A stretch of 64,000 nt of DNA from Variovorax sp. RA8 (lineage in GTDB: Bacteria > Pseudomonadota > Gammaproteobacteria > Burkholderiales > Burkholderiaceae_C): assembly GCF_901827175.1 (NCBI RefSeq), contig NZ_LR594662.1, positions 4,278,001-4,342,000 on the forward strand, written 5' to 3'. The stretch's first letter is position 1, and each line of letters starts with the position of its first letter. Positions 1 through 9,921 of this stretch are shown here, piece after piece. The position numbers were made by a program, and so were the translations under genes. The notes beneath the pieces were generated by a model that ran no database searches, was not told where the DNA came from, and was given only the letters and a program-made list of their open reading frames with translations.

Positions 1-434
1 TCAACGGCTACCGCCGCTACCGTCCCTTCTCGCTCGCACCCGACCGGGCGATCTGGGCACGCGACAACCGCGGCGCGATGCTGCGCGTGCTCGGTGGACC
101 GGGCCAGAGCGCGACGCGCATCGAGAACCGCGTCGGCGAGCCGACGGCCAATCCCTATCTGTATCTTGCGTCGCAACTGTTCTCCGGCCTGGACGGAATG
201 CGCAGGAAGACCGATCCCGGACCGTCCGCTGACGCGCCCTACGAGACACCCGCCGAGCAATTGCCCCGTTCGCTCGACGAAGCGCTGGCCTGCCTGCGCG
301 ACGACGCGATGCTGAACGAACAGATGGGCAAGTCCTTCATCGACTATCTCTGCCATATCAAACAAGCGGAGATCGCCCGCTTCAACCTCGAGGTCAGCGA
401 GTGGGAACACCGCGAGTACTTCGACATGTTCTAG
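1..434 (+). CDS. Glutamine-synthetase-like protein, C-terminal part (gene starts before the window)
   Basis: The frame is open from base 3 and ends with TAG at 432-434, leaving about 143 residues of the catalytic domain. The stretch ENRVGEPTANPYLYLASQL followed by SGLDG is the conserved C-terminal signature of the glutamine synthetase fold. The tail lacks the Tyr-adenylylation region typical of housekeeping GlnA and ends in EYFDMF. The next gene, a ferredoxin, begins 7 bases downstream. In known aniline (tdnQ/atdA1-type) and secondary-amine gene clusters, GS-like enzymes ligate glutamate to an amine rather than to ammonia. A class I amidotransferase closes this operon at 9189, which fits that role, but the substrate is inferred only. 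Without the N-terminal half, a housekeeping or polyamine gamma-glutamyl ligase cannot be excluded. Confidence 0.85.
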   Translation, partial: NGYRRYRPFSLAPDRAIWARDNRGAMLRVLGGPGQSATRIENRVGEPTANPYLYLASQLFSGLDGMRRKTDPGPSADAPYETPAEQLPRSLDEALACLRDDAMLNEQMGKSFIDYLCHIKQAEIARFNLEVSEWEHREYFDMF

Positions 435-441
435 GCCAGTC

Positions 442-765
442 ATGCCCACGATCAACTACATCCTCAAGGACGGCGCGATCCGCAGCGTCGACGCCGAGGC
501 GGGCTCCAGCGTCATGGAGAACGCCATCCGCGCCAACGTCCGGGGCATCGACGCCGAGTGCGGCGGCTCCTGCTCCTGCGCGACATGCCATGTCTACGTC
601 GACGAGGCCTTCGTCGACCGCTTCCCGGCCCCGGATGAGATGGAAAACGAGCTGCTGGACGGCGTTGCATCCGAGCGCCTGCCCACCAGCCGCTTGAGCT
701 GCCAGCTCTCGATGACACCCGCGCTGGATGGCCTGACCGTGCGAGTGCCGGAAACGCAAAGCTGA
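442..765 (+). CDS. [2Fe-2S] ferredoxin, adrenodoxin/putidaredoxin type
   Basis: This 107-residue protein has the C-x5-C-x2-C cluster motif in ECGGSCSCATC and a fourth Cys in LSCQL, as in ferredoxins that serve class I cytochrome P450s or some Rieske oxygenases. Acidic residues (VDEAFVDRF, DEMENELLD) match the usual redox-partner surface. It starts 7 bases after the GS-like gene, and its TGA shares one base with the ATG of the reductase (TGATG at 763-767). It probably passes electrons from that reductase to an oxygenase. No oxygenase lies in the window, so it must be upstream of base 1 or elsewhere. It differs from the isc-type Fdx at 56929-57267, so the window encodes two ferredoxins with separate jobs. 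Confidence 0.93.
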   Translation: MPTINYILKDGAIRSVDAEAGSSVMENAIRANVRGIDAECGGSCSCATCHVYVDEAFVDRFPAPDEMENELLDGVASERLPTSRLSCQLSMTPALDGLTVRVPETQS

Positions 766-2006
766 TGTCGGCCGCCCCTGCCCTCGTGATCGTCGGCGCC
801 TCCTACGCGGGCGTGCAGATCGCCGCCACCGCACGCGAACTCGGCTTCGCGGAGCGGATCGTGATCGTCGGAGACGAGATGCACGCGCCCTACCAGCGTC
901 CGCCCCTCTCCAAGGGTCTCCTGACCGGCAAGACCAGCGTCGACAAGCTCGCCCTGCGCGGCCCGGACTTCTATGCGACCCAGGACATCGAGCTCCTGCT
1001 CGGCCGCCGTGCGCAGGCCCTGGACATCGCTGCGCGCAAGGTGACGCTGGACGACGGGGCGACGCTCGGCTACGGTTGGCTGGCCCTGGCCACCGGCGCG
1101 CGCTGCAGGCCGTTGCCGCTTCCAGGCGCGAAGGCGCAAGGCGTCTTCGACCTGCGCACGCTGGACGACGCGCTGCGGATCGCGGGCGCGGCAGACCAAG
1201 CGCAGCGCGCCTGCGTGATCGGCGGCGGCTTCATCGGCCTCGAAGTGGCCTCCGCGCTGTGCTCGCGAGGTGTTTCGGTCACGGTGATCGAGGCGCAGCC
1301 GCATCTTCTGACGCGCACCTTCCCGCCGACGATGTCGGCCTATGTGGAAAGCGCGCACCGCGGCCGCGGCATCGAGCTCCTCACCGGCCGTGGCGTGCGC
1401 GCGCTCCACGGCAGCCAGGGGCGCGTCGAAGCGGTCGAGATCGACGACGGCAGCCGCATCGAGTGCGATCTGGTCGTGCTCGGCATCGGCGTGGTACCGA
1501 ATGCGGAACTCGCGCAGCAGGCCGGCATCGCGACCGACAACGGCATCGTGGTCGATGCATTGGGGCGCAGCGCCGCACCGCACGTGCTGGCAGCGGGAGA
1601 CGTCGCCAACATGGCGCTCGCACCGGTGCCCGGCGGCCCGGCCCGGATGCGTCTCGAGTCCGTCCAGGCGGCCAACGACGGCGCGAAGGCCGTGGCCTCG
1701 CTGCTCGTCGGCCGGCCCCAGCCGTGCACGGCCGTGCCCTGGTTCTGGAGCGACCAGTTCGACCTGAAGTTCCAGATGGCCGGCCTGCCGATGCATGGGG
1801 ACGAAGCCGTGCTGCGCGGCACCACGAGTGCCGATCGGTTCAGCGTGTTCTATCTGCGCGGCGGCACGCTGGTCGCTGCTCATTCGGTCAACAGGCCCGC
1901 CGAGCACATGCTGAGCCGCAAGCTGATTGCCGCGGGCGCGCGATTCACCGCCGCACAGCTCGCCGACGAATCCTTCGACCTCAAGGCGGCCCCTGTCCCG
2001 TCCTGA
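765..2006 (+). CDS. NAD(P)H-dependent ferredoxin reductase (putidaredoxin/rhodocoxin reductase type)
   Basis: This 413-residue flavoprotein is of usual length for the family. An FAD-binding Rossmann motif GASYAGVQ lies at about residues 10-17 and an NAD-binding motif CVIGGGFIGLEVASAL at about 148-163. The LAAGDVAN motif that contacts FAD follows, then a C-terminal reductase domain with PWFWSDQFDLKFQ. It accepts electrons from NAD(P)H and reduces the ferredoxin encoded immediately before it. The one-base overlap with the ferredoxin gene suggests coupled translation. The pair predicts a three-component oxygenase, either a class I P450 or a Rieske-type enzyme. A gap of 67 bases separates it from the ABC transporter genes. 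Confidence 0.93.
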   Translation: MSAAPALVIVGASYAGVQIAATARELGFAERIVIVGDEMHAPYQRPPLSKGLLTGKTSVDKLALRGPDFYATQDIELLLGRRAQALDIAARKVTLDDGATLGYGWLALATGARCRPLPLPGAKAQGVFDLRTLDDALRIAGAADQAQRACVIGGGFIGLEVASALCSRGVSVTVIEAQPHLLTRTFPPTMSAYVESAHRGRGIELLTGRGVRALHGSQGRVEAVEIDDGSRIECDLVVLGIGVVPNAELAQQAGIATDNGIVVDALGRSAAPHVLAAGDVANMALAPVPGGPARMRLESVQAANDGAKAVASLLVGRPQPCTAVPWFWSDQFDLKFQMAGLPMHGDEAVLRGTTSADRFSVFYLRGGTLVAAHSVNRPAEHMLSRKLIAAGARFTAAQLADESFDLKAAPVPS

Positions 2007-2073
2007 GCTTCCTGCTGCATCCACTCCCTCCCGCCGGCCAGCCGGCTCCCCTGAACTCAACGGAGCTTCCACG

Positions 2074-3267
2074 ATGATGAACAAGAAAAATGTGCTCGCC
2101 ACCCTGGCGCTGAGCTGCATCGGCGCCCTGGGCCTGGCAGGCCATGCCAGCGCGGCCGACGAGCCGCTTCGCATCGGCCTGATCGCGACCTACTCCGGTC
2201 CCTACGCCGACTACGGCCGCCAGTTCGATGCCGGCATCGCGCTCTACCTCAAGGAACACGAGGGCAAGATCGCGGGCCGCAAGGTCGAGATCGTCAAGAA
2301 GGACACCGGGGGTCCGGCACCCGACGCAGCCAAGCGCATTGCCCAGGAGCTGGTCGTCCGCGACAAGGCCAACATCCTCACTGGCCTGGACTTCAGCCCG
2401 AATGCCTATGCCGTGGGGGCGATCGCCACCCAGGCCAAGATCCCGACGCTCGTGATGAACGCGGCCTCCTCGGCGATCACCACCAGTTCCCCCTACGTCG
2501 CGCGCCTTTCCTTCACGGTGCAGCAGGTCACCGAGCCGATGGCCAAGTACATGCTCAAGCAGGGCGTGAAGGATGCGTACACCGTGGTCGCCGACTACGC
2601 TTCCGGCGTCGACGCAGAGACCGCCTTCAAGAAGGCCTTCACCGCAGGCGGCGGCAAGATCTCCGGGGAGGTCCGCACACCGATGAACAACCCTGACTTC
2701 TCGGCTTACGTGCAGCGCATCAAGGACGCCAAGCCGCAGGCGGTGTTCTTCTTCTTCCCTTCGGGCGTGATGCCGCCGGCGTTCCTCAAGGTGTGGAAGG
2801 AGCGCGGCATGGAAGACGCCGGCATCAAGCTCTTCGCCACCGGGGAGGCGACCGACGACAGCTACCTCGACGCCACCGGCGACGTTGCGATGGGCCTCGT
2901 CACGAGCCATCACTATTCCTATGCGCACAACTCGCCGAAGAACCAGAAGTTCGTCAAGGCCTTCGCGGCCGAGTTCGGCGCCAAGCTGCGCCCCAGCTAC
3001 TTCGCTGTCACGGCTTACGACGCGATGGAGGCCATCAGCCTCGCGCTGGCGAAGACCAAGGGCGACGTCTCCGGCGACAAGGTCATGGAAGCGCTCAAGG
3101 GCATCAGGTTCGAGAGCCCGCGGGGCCCGGTGGAGATCGACCCCGGCACGCGCGACATCGTGCAGACGGTCTACATCCGCAAGACCGGGCGCGTCAACGG
3201 CGAGCTCGTGAACGTCGAGTTCGACAAGTTCGAGCGCGTGAAGGACCCTGCCAAGGAAGGCAAGTAA
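2074..3267 (+). CDS. Branched-chain amino-acid-type ABC transporter, periplasmic substrate-binding protein
   Basis: The start at 2074 (MMNKKN) is preceded by GGAG at 2062-2065 and gives 397 residues with a Sec signal peptide, probably cleaved after HASA at about residue 26. The mature protein opens with EPLRIGLIATYSGPYADYGRQ, the usual N-terminus of LivJ/LivK-like (Peripla_BP_6) receptors, and covers both lobes. The four other parts of the transporter follow at once. Receptors of this family bind amino acids, amides, urea or aromatic acids, so the name does not fix the ligand. In this operon an amine, amide or aromatic compound is the likely cargo. An in-frame start further upstream would destroy the signal peptide and was not used. 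Confidence 0.92.
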   Translation: MMNKKNVLATLALSCIGALGLAGHASAADEPLRIGLIATYSGPYADYGRQFDAGIALYLKEHEGKIAGRKVEIVKKDTGGPAPDAAKRIAQELVVRDKANILTGLDFSPNAYAVGAIATQAKIPTLVMNAASSAITTSSPYVARLSFTVQQVTEPMAKYMLKQGVKDAYTVVADYASGVDAETAFKKAFTAGGGKISGEVRTPMNNPDFSAYVQRIKDAKPQAVFFFFPSGVMPPAFLKVWKERGMEDAGIKLFATGEATDDSYLDATGDVAMGLVTSHHYSYAHNSPKNQKFVKAFAAEFGAKLRPSYFAVTAYDAMEAISLALAKTKGDVSGDKVMEALKGIRFESPRGPVEIDPGTRDIVQTVYIRKTGRVNGELVNVEFDKFERVKDPAKEGK

Positions 3268-3319
3268 TCGAAGCCGGGGCCAGCGGGCCAACGAGCTGCA
3301 CCGAAGCAATGGGCAATCC

Positions 3320-4180
3320 ATGGGAATCGTGATCTTCGACGGGGTGGCCTACGGCATGCTCCTCTTCCTCATCGGCGTCGGCCTTTCCATCACGATGGGA
3401 CTGATGAACTTCGTCAATCTCGCGCACGGCACCTTCGCGATGGTGGGCGGCTACGCCGCCAGCGTCCTGATGAGCCGCTTCGGCGTGGGATTCTTCCCCT
3501 CGCTGGCGGTCGCCTTCCTCGCGGCGGCCCTGGTCGGGGCGGTGCTGGAGTTCGCCTTCTACAGGCGGCTGTACCGCGCGCATCCGCTCGACCAGGTGCT
3601 GCTGTCGATCGGCATCGTGTTCGTCTCGGTGGCCACCTTCACCTACTTCTTCGGCCCGACCCTGCAGGCCTTCGAGCTCCCGGCGGTGCTGGACGGCCGG
3701 GTCTCGCTCCTCGGCCTGGAGGTGGGCCGCTACCGGCTGTTCCTCATCCTGTGCGGCACGCTGGTGCTCGCAGCCCTGCTGCTGGTGCTGGGCGGCACGC
3801 GCTACGGCGCGATGGTGCGCGCCGCGGTGGACAACCAGCGCGTTGCCGGCGGCACCGGCATCCACGTTCAGCGGCTGTTCTTCCTGACCTTCTCGCTCGG
3901 CTGCGGGCTGGCGGGCCTCGGCGGCGCCCTGAGCCTCGGCATGCTGGGCCTGGAGCCGTCCTTTCCGCTCAAGTACCTGGTGTATTTCCTGATCGTGGTC
4001 TGCGTCGGCGGCGCCGGCACCATCACCGGTCCCTTCGTCGCCGCGCTGCTGGTCGGCGTGGTGGACGTCGCGGGCAAGTACTACCTGCCGCAGGCAGGCG
4101 CATTCCTCATCTACGTCGTCATGATCATCATGCTGCTGCTGCGGCCGAACGGCATCATCCCGCGCAAGGGGGTCGCATGA
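3320..4180 (+). CDS. Branched-chain-type ABC transporter permease, LivH-like
   Basis: This 286-residue, almost wholly hydrophobic protein fits the LivH family. It has an N-terminal GLSITMGLMNFVNLAHGTF segment (the NLAHG signature), several further membrane helices, and an LIVVCVGGAGTITGPFVAA stretch typical of the cytoplasmic coupling loop and the helix after it. It forms the inner-membrane channel with the LivM-like protein encoded next. The ATG at 4177 of that gene overlaps its own TGA by four bases (ATGA), so the two are probably translated together. The ribosome-binding site is weak. Confidence 0.93.
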   Translation: MGIVIFDGVAYGMLLFLIGVGLSITMGLMNFVNLAHGTFAMVGGYAASVLMSRFGVGFFPSLAVAFLAAALVGAVLEFAFYRRLYRAHPLDQVLLSIGIVFVSVATFTYFFGPTLQAFELPAVLDGRVSLLGLEVGRYRLFLILCGTLVLAALLLVLGGTRYGAMVRAAVDNQRVAGGTGIHVQRLFFLTFSLGCGLAGLGGALSLGMLGLEPSFPLKYLVYFLIVVCVGGAGTITGPFVAALLVGVVDVAGKYYLPQAGAFLIYVVMIIMLLLRPNGIIPRKGVA

Positions 4181-5205
4181 GAGGCACGGCCGCTCCGAAG
4201 CCGGACAGCACCGCAGCCGGAGGCGAAGTTACTCCGGTGAAAGCCATCTCCCTCTCCCTCTCGGGCCGGCAGCTGCGCATCGCGGAGATCGTCTTCTGGC
4301 TGGCCCTGGCCGCCAGCTTCTTCCTGCTGCCGGACAAGCTCACGCTGATGAGCCAGGTCCTGATCTTCGGATTGTTCGCGGTGGCACTCGACCTGGCCCT
4401 CGGCTACGCGGGCATCCTCACGGTCGGCCACGCGGCCTTCTTCGGCGCCGGTGCCTACACCGCCGGCTTGCTGGCCAGGCATGGCTGGGGCGAGCCCTTC
4501 TCCGGACTGCTCCTGGCCCTGCTCGTGTGCGTGGCGCTCGGGTACGTGCTGAGCTACCTGGTGGTCCGTGGCGCCGATCTCACGCGGCTCATGATCACCC
4601 TCGGCGTCTGCGTGCTGCTGGCAGAACTGGCCAACCGGCTCTCCTCCATCACCGGCGGCACCGACGGGCTGCAGGGCATGGTGGTCTCGCCGGTGCTGGG
4701 CCTGTTCGAGTTCGACCTCTTCGGCAGGACCGCCTTTGCCTATGCCTACGGCGTGGTGCTGGCCGTCTTCCTGGTGGTGCGGCGCATCACCCGCTCCCCG
4801 TTCGGACTGGCGCTGCGCGGCATCCATGACAGCCGCAAGCGCATGCTGGCCATCGGCTCGCCGGTCGAGTCGCGGCTGCGCCTCGCGTACGCGCTGTCCG
4901 CCGGCGTCGCGGGCATCGCGGGCGCGTTGCTGGCGCAGACCACGCAGTTCGTCGGCATCGAGTCGATTGGCTTCAACCGCTCGGCCGAAGTGCTGATCAT
5001 CCTGGTGCTGGGTGGCACCGGCCGCCTCTACGGGGGGCTGGTCGGCGCGATCGTCTACATGCTGGTGCATGACGCGTTCGCCGACCTGAACCCCCAGTAC
5101 TGGATGTTCTGGCTGGGCATCTTCCTCATCGCTGTCGTGATGCTCGGCCGCGGCGGGATCATGGGCGCGCTGTCGCGCCTGGTGAAGACAGGGAGGCCCT
5201 CGTGA
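4177..5205 (+). CDS. Branched-chain-type ABC transporter permease, LivM-like
   Basis: The ATG at 4177 overlaps the preceding stop and yields 342 residues. About 30 hydrophilic N-terminal residues precede the first helix (IAEIVFWLALAASFFLLP). The LivM hallmark DLALGYAGILTVGHAAFFG, SSITGGTDGLQGM and LVLGGTGRLYGGLVGA are all present. It pairs with the LivH-like permease. The next gene starts at a GTG overlapping this stop (GTGA at 5202-5205). A much longer in-frame opening exists upstream, but it runs over livH in another frame and is not coding. Confidence 0.93.
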   Translation: MRGTAAPKPDSTAAGGEVTPVKAISLSLSGRQLRIAEIVFWLALAASFFLLPDKLTLMSQVLIFGLFAVALDLALGYAGILTVGHAAFFGAGAYTAGLLARHGWGEPFSGLLLALLVCVALGYVLSYLVVRGADLTRLMITLGVCVLLAELANRLSSITGGTDGLQGMVVSPVLGLFEFDLFGRTAFAYAYGVVLAVFLVVRRITRSPFGLALRGIHDSRKRMLAIGSPVESRLRLAYALSAGVAGIAGALLAQTTQFVGIESIGFNRSAEVLIILVLGGTGRLYGGLVGAIVYMLVHDAFADLNPQYWMFWLGIFLIAVVMLGRGGIMGALSRLVKTGRPS

Positions 5206-5973
5206 GCGGCGCGACGACACTGCGCACGCACGCCCTCGGGATCTCCTTCGGAGCCTTCCGGGCCGTGAGCGATGTCAATCTCGTGCTGGAGCCGGGGGCC
5301 CGCCAGGCGCTCATCGGCCCGAACGGGGCAGGCAAGACCACGCTCATCAACCTGCTCACGGGTGTCTTCAAGCCGACCGTCGGCAGCATCCACCTGGGCG
5401 AGCACGAACTCACGGCACTGCCGGCCGACAAGCGCGCGCGCCTCGGGCTGGCGCGCACCTTCCAGATCAACACGCTTTTCCCCAGCCTCACCCCGCTGCT
5501 GTCGGTCGTGCTCGCCATCAGCGAGCGCGATGGCCTGGGGGCCGTCTGGTGGCGGCCGCTCGGGCGCCACAAGGCGGTGTACGACGAAGCGCACGCGCTG
5601 CTCGGCCGGCTGAAGCTGGATGCGGTCGCCGACATGCCGGTGGCCGAGCTGGCCTACGGCAAGCAGCGGCTGCTGGAAATCGCGCTCGCCATGGCGGCCC
5701 GGCCGCGCATCCTCCTGCTCGACGAGCCTGCGGCGGGCGTCCCGCAGGACGAGAGCGGCGAGCTCTTCGAAGCCATCGCCGAGCTGCCCCAGGACATCAG
5801 CATCCTCTTCATCGAGCACGACATGGACCTCGTCTTCCGCTTCTCGCGCCGCATCTCCGTGCTCGTAGCGGGCCAGATCCTGACCGAAGGCACGCCCGCC
5901 GAGATCAGCTCGGACGCGCGTGTACGCGAGGTCTATCTCGGGCACTCGCGCGCCCCGCATGCCGGAGCCGCCC

Positions 5974-5981
<8 letters not shown>
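5202..5981 (+). CDS. Branched-chain-type ABC transporter ATP-binding protein, LivG-like
   Basis: The 259-residue ATPase starts at a GTG overlapping the previous TGA. Walker A is GPNGAGKTT near residue 43, and the LivG-specific TFQINTLFPSLTPL follows. The ABC signature is degenerate (LAYGKQRLLEIALAMA), and Walker B is ILLLDEPAAGV with a downstream switch histidine in FIEHDMDLVF. The usual G-x-P after Walker B reads VPQDES here, a small family variation. It powers transport together with the LivF-like ATPase, whose ATG at 5974 overlaps this gene by 8 bases. Confidence 0.93.
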
Positions 5982-6747
<766 letters not shown>

Positions 6748-8469
6748 CGCGCGCGAACCAGCGACGGGCCGAAGGCGGCTCTTCCGGGCACTGGCGGCCT
6801 TGTCGGCAGCGGCCACGCTGGCCGCCTGCGCCAACATGGCCGCGACCCCTGCCGACACCGTGTACCTCGGCGGCAAGGTGATCACTGCGGACAAGCGCTT
6901 CTCCATCGCCCAGGCCGTCGCCGTCAAGGACGGGAAGTTCGTCGCCGTGGGGTCTTCCGACGAGATTCGGAAGTACGTCGGGTCCGGCACGCGCGTGGTC
7001 GACCTGCAGGGCAGGACGGTCATCCCCGGCCTCATGGACAGCCACAGTCACATGATCGGCGCGGGAACCGCGGAGACCACCGCGCAGGTCATCAAGGCCA
7101 AGACCGTGGCCGACGCCCAGGCCATCATTGCCGACTTCATCAAGGCGAAGAAGATCCCTGCCGGCGAATGGGTGCAGACCAGCCGCTGGCACCCGCCCTC
7201 GCAATTGCGCGAGCAGCGCTACCTGACCCGCCAGGAGCTGGACGCGGTCGCACCGGACCACCCGGTCTTTGTGCAGACCGTGGGGCATTTCGCAATGGCG
7301 AACACCAAGGCCTTGCAGCTGGCCGGGATCTCGCGCACGACGAAGGATCCGGTGGGAGGAAAGATCTTCCGCGACGCGAACGGCGAAGCGACGGGGGTGC
7401 TCGAGGAGACGGCCATCGACCTGGTGGCTGACAAGGTCCCGAAGCCGACCTTCGACCAGCTGCTCACCCAGCTCACGGCCGCGCAACGGATCTACAACCA
7501 GTCGGGCATCACCAGCACCGTGGACGCGGCGCTCACTGAAGAGCAGATGAGGGCCTATTTCACGCTCGCGCAACGCGGCCAATCCTCGGTTCGCACAGGT
7601 GTCATGTGGATCAGCCGCGCCTCCACCGCGGCCGAGTTCGAGCAGATGCTCAAGCAGGCCAAGTACAAGGACAACAGCGGGAACGACTGGGTTCGCACCG
7701 CCGGGATCAAGATCGTCGCGGACGGAGGCATGACGCTGAAATCGGCGCGCGTGCGCGAGGCGTATGCCGACGACGCGCACAACCACGGCACGCTGGCGCT
7801 CGACCCCGAGGCCTACAAGCAGAGCGTCGCGCTGGCCAACCAGTACGGGTGGCGGGTCGGCACCCATGCCGTCGGCGATGCGGCGGTGGACCTCGTGCTG
7901 GATGCCTATGCAGGTGCCGACAAGCAGAAGTCGCTCATGGGCCGTCGCTTCATCGTGATCCACGGCAGCCTCATGACCAAGGAGCAGATCGTTCGCGCCA
8001 AGCAGCTGGGCGTGCGGGTCGACGCCCAGAACATCTTCATGTGGGACAAGGCCGCCACGGTCGAGCGATACATGGGCCCCGTGCTGGCCAACCGCGCGGT
8101 GCCCAGCCGCTGGCTGCTGGACACGCTCGGTGTCGAGGGCACTGCGGCCGGCACCGACAACCAGGTCAATATCCTCAATCCCTTCGTCGGCCTGTACGTC
8201 ATGGTGACGCGCAAGGACCCCAGGGGCAAGGTCTACGGCGCCGACCAGGGACTCACGCGCGAGGAGGCGCTGCGCCTGTACACGAACGCCGGGCCCTACT
8301 ACACCTTCGAGGAAAAGAAGAAGGGTTCGATCGAGGTGGGCAAGTTCGCGGACATGGTCGTGCTCTCGGCGGACTACCTGTCGGTCCCCGACGCACAGAT
8401 CAAGGACATCAAGCCCTTGCAGACGATCGTCGACGGCAAGGTCGTCTACGACGCCAGCGCGCGGTCCCA

Positions 8470-9189
8470 ATGAGGACACGCCGCCCGATCGCGGTCTTCC
8501 AGCACACCGAGGTGGGCGCGCCGGGCGCGGCCGTGCCCATCCTCGAATCCCTCGGCTGCCAGGTCGAGCTGATCAGGATCGTGGACGGCGATGCCGTTGC
8601 GCAGGACGCATCGCGCTTCGGAGGGTTGGTGTTCATGGGAGGCTACATGGGCGCACGCGATCCACTTCCGTGGATCGCCGCCGAACTCTCGCTGATCCGC
8701 GATGCCGACCGGCGTGGCATCCCGGTGGCGGGACACTGCCTGGGCAGCCAGATCATCGCCTTGGCCCTGGGCGGCGACGTGCGGACGCTCGAGAGGCCGG
8801 AGATCGGCTGGTGCGAGATCACGGCCGAGGCCTCGCCCGCCGCAAGCGAATGGTGGGGCGACCATGCGGGCCAGGTGCTGCCGACCTTCCAGTGGCATGC
8901 CGATACCTTCCAGCCGCCCGAAGGCGCCGTGGCGCTGGCAACGGGCGCGCATTGCCGCAACCAGGCCTTCGTCCTCAAGGACATGCACCTGCTGATCCAA
9001 TCCCACCTGGAAATGACCCCGGCCCTGGTTCACCTGGCCGTGGAGCGCAACGGTCACCAGATGCTGCGGCAGAACGCACTTGCGAACCCGGCCACGAGCG
9101 ACTATCGCGACGTTCTTCGGGACCTGCCCCGCCGGACGCAGCAGATGCACGTCCTGCTCCAGCGCCTGTACTCGCGCTGGCTTGCGTGA
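8470..9189 (+). CDS. Class I glutamine amidotransferase-like protein (GATase1, YfeJ-like)
   Basis: The ATG at 8470 overlaps the amidohydrolase stop (ATGA). The 239-residue protein is a stand-alone class I glutaminase domain. Nucleophile Cys90 lies in VAGHCLGSQ, and His179 and Glu181 in IQSHLEM complete the C-H-E triad. The family motif QWHADTF is also present. Known relatives include GMP-synthase-like proteins, gamma-glutamyl peptide/amide hydrolases (PuuD, AtdA2/TdnT-type) and many unassigned ones. Pairing with the GS-like gene at the other end of the operon recalls aniline catabolism, where a ligase and an amidotransferase-like protein are both required. I infer hydrolysis or handling of a gamma-glutamyl amide. 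It ends Operon A. Confidence 0.88.
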   Translation: MRTRRPIAVFQHTEVGAPGAAVPILESLGCQVELIRIVDGDAVAQDASRFGGLVFMGGYMGARDPLPWIAAELSLIRDADRRGIPVAGHCLGSQIIALALGGDVRTLERPEIGWCEITAEASPAASEWWGDHAGQVLPTFQWHADTFQPPEGAVALATGAHCRNQAFVLKDMHLLIQSHLEMTPALVHLAVERNGHQMLRQNALANPATSDYRDVLRDLPRRTQQMHVLLQRLYSRWLA

Positions 9190-9197
9190 CAAGAAGC

Positions 9198-9222
9198 CGG
9201 GCGAAACCTTGCCGTTCGCCCG
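9198..9222. terminator. Hairpin between convergent operons, possible bidirectional terminator
   Basis: A perfect 8-bp inverted repeat (CGGGCGAA and TTCGCCCG) encloses a 9-base loop in the 93-base gap between the amidotransferase gene (+) and the LeuD-like gene (-). There is no clear T-run on either side, so termination efficiency is uncertain. Its position between converging genes is the main support. Confidence 0.4.
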
Positions 9223-9282
9223 AGGAAGGGTTCCAGGGTGCGCGCCTGCGGGTTGAAGTTGCCTCCATATTCACGGCCATGC

Positions 9283-9921
9283 CTATTGGACGACCCCCGG
9301 CCATTCCCACGGTCGCCTGGCCTTGGCGGATTGCTGGTAAACGCTGATTTGGTCGGCTCGCCTGAGCGTGACCGCGACCTCGTCTTCGCCGCGCAAGAGC
9401 ATGGTTTGCCGGAAGGACGGGAGTGCAAAACGATACTCGCGCCCGTCAGGCGCGACCAGCGCCGATCGCTCGACGTCGAGCAGAAAATCCGCGCCGCTTG
9501 CGGCGAGCGTACCCAGGTGTTGCACGGTCTCGAGGTTGAGCACGAGCGGAAGCATGTGGTTTCGAAAGCAGTTGTCCTGGAAGATCTGGCCAAAGCTCGG
9601 CGCGATGACGCAGCGGATGCCGAACGCCTTCAGCATCGTCGCAGCGGTTTCTCTGGAACTCCCGCATGCGAAATTGGGCCCTGCCAGCAGGAATCTCGCT
9701 TGTCTGAACGGGGCTTGGTTCAGCACGAAATCCGGCTGCTCCGCGCCGGTGCCGTCATAGCGCCACGGCCCGAAGAGTCGCTGTGCAAGCTCGGCATCGC
9801 TGCGAATCCCGGCCGGTTGCTTGCCATCCGGGGCGCGCACCAGAGGCGCGATGATGTCGGTGTTGATGTTCGGCGACAGCATGGCTGCGGCCGGGCCGCG
9901 CAGTTCGACCAATGCGCTCAT
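9283..9921 (-). CDS. leuD: 3-isopropylmalate dehydratase small-subunit family (LeuD-like), probably catabolic
   Basis: The start at 9921 overlaps the LeuC-like stop (ATGA) and gives 212 residues. The swivelling-domain motifs are clear: NINTDIIAP near residue 20, then FACGSSRETAATMLKAFGIR and VIAPSFGQIFQDNCFRN. True LeuD usually reads GCGSSREH at the first site; here His is replaced by Thr (SSRETAAT), which hints at a different substrate. The upstream in-frame opening reads antisense to nothing useful and overlaps leuC, so it was not used. No leuB or leuA lies nearby. The linked genes are a Bug receptor and GntR regulator, so a role in degrading an imported di- or tricarboxylate is more likely than leucine synthesis. 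The symbol marks the family only. Confidence 0.85.
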   Translation of the reverse strand: MSALVELRGPAAAMLSPNINTDIIAPLVRAPDGKQPAGIRSDAELAQRLFGPWRYDGTGAEQPDFVLNQAPFRQARFLLAGPNFACGSSRETAATMLKAFGIRCVIAPSFGQIFQDNCFRNHMLPLVLNLETVQHLGTLAASGADFLLDVERSALVAPDGREYRFALPSFRQTMLLRGEDEVAVTLRRADQISVYQQSAKARRPWEWPGVVQ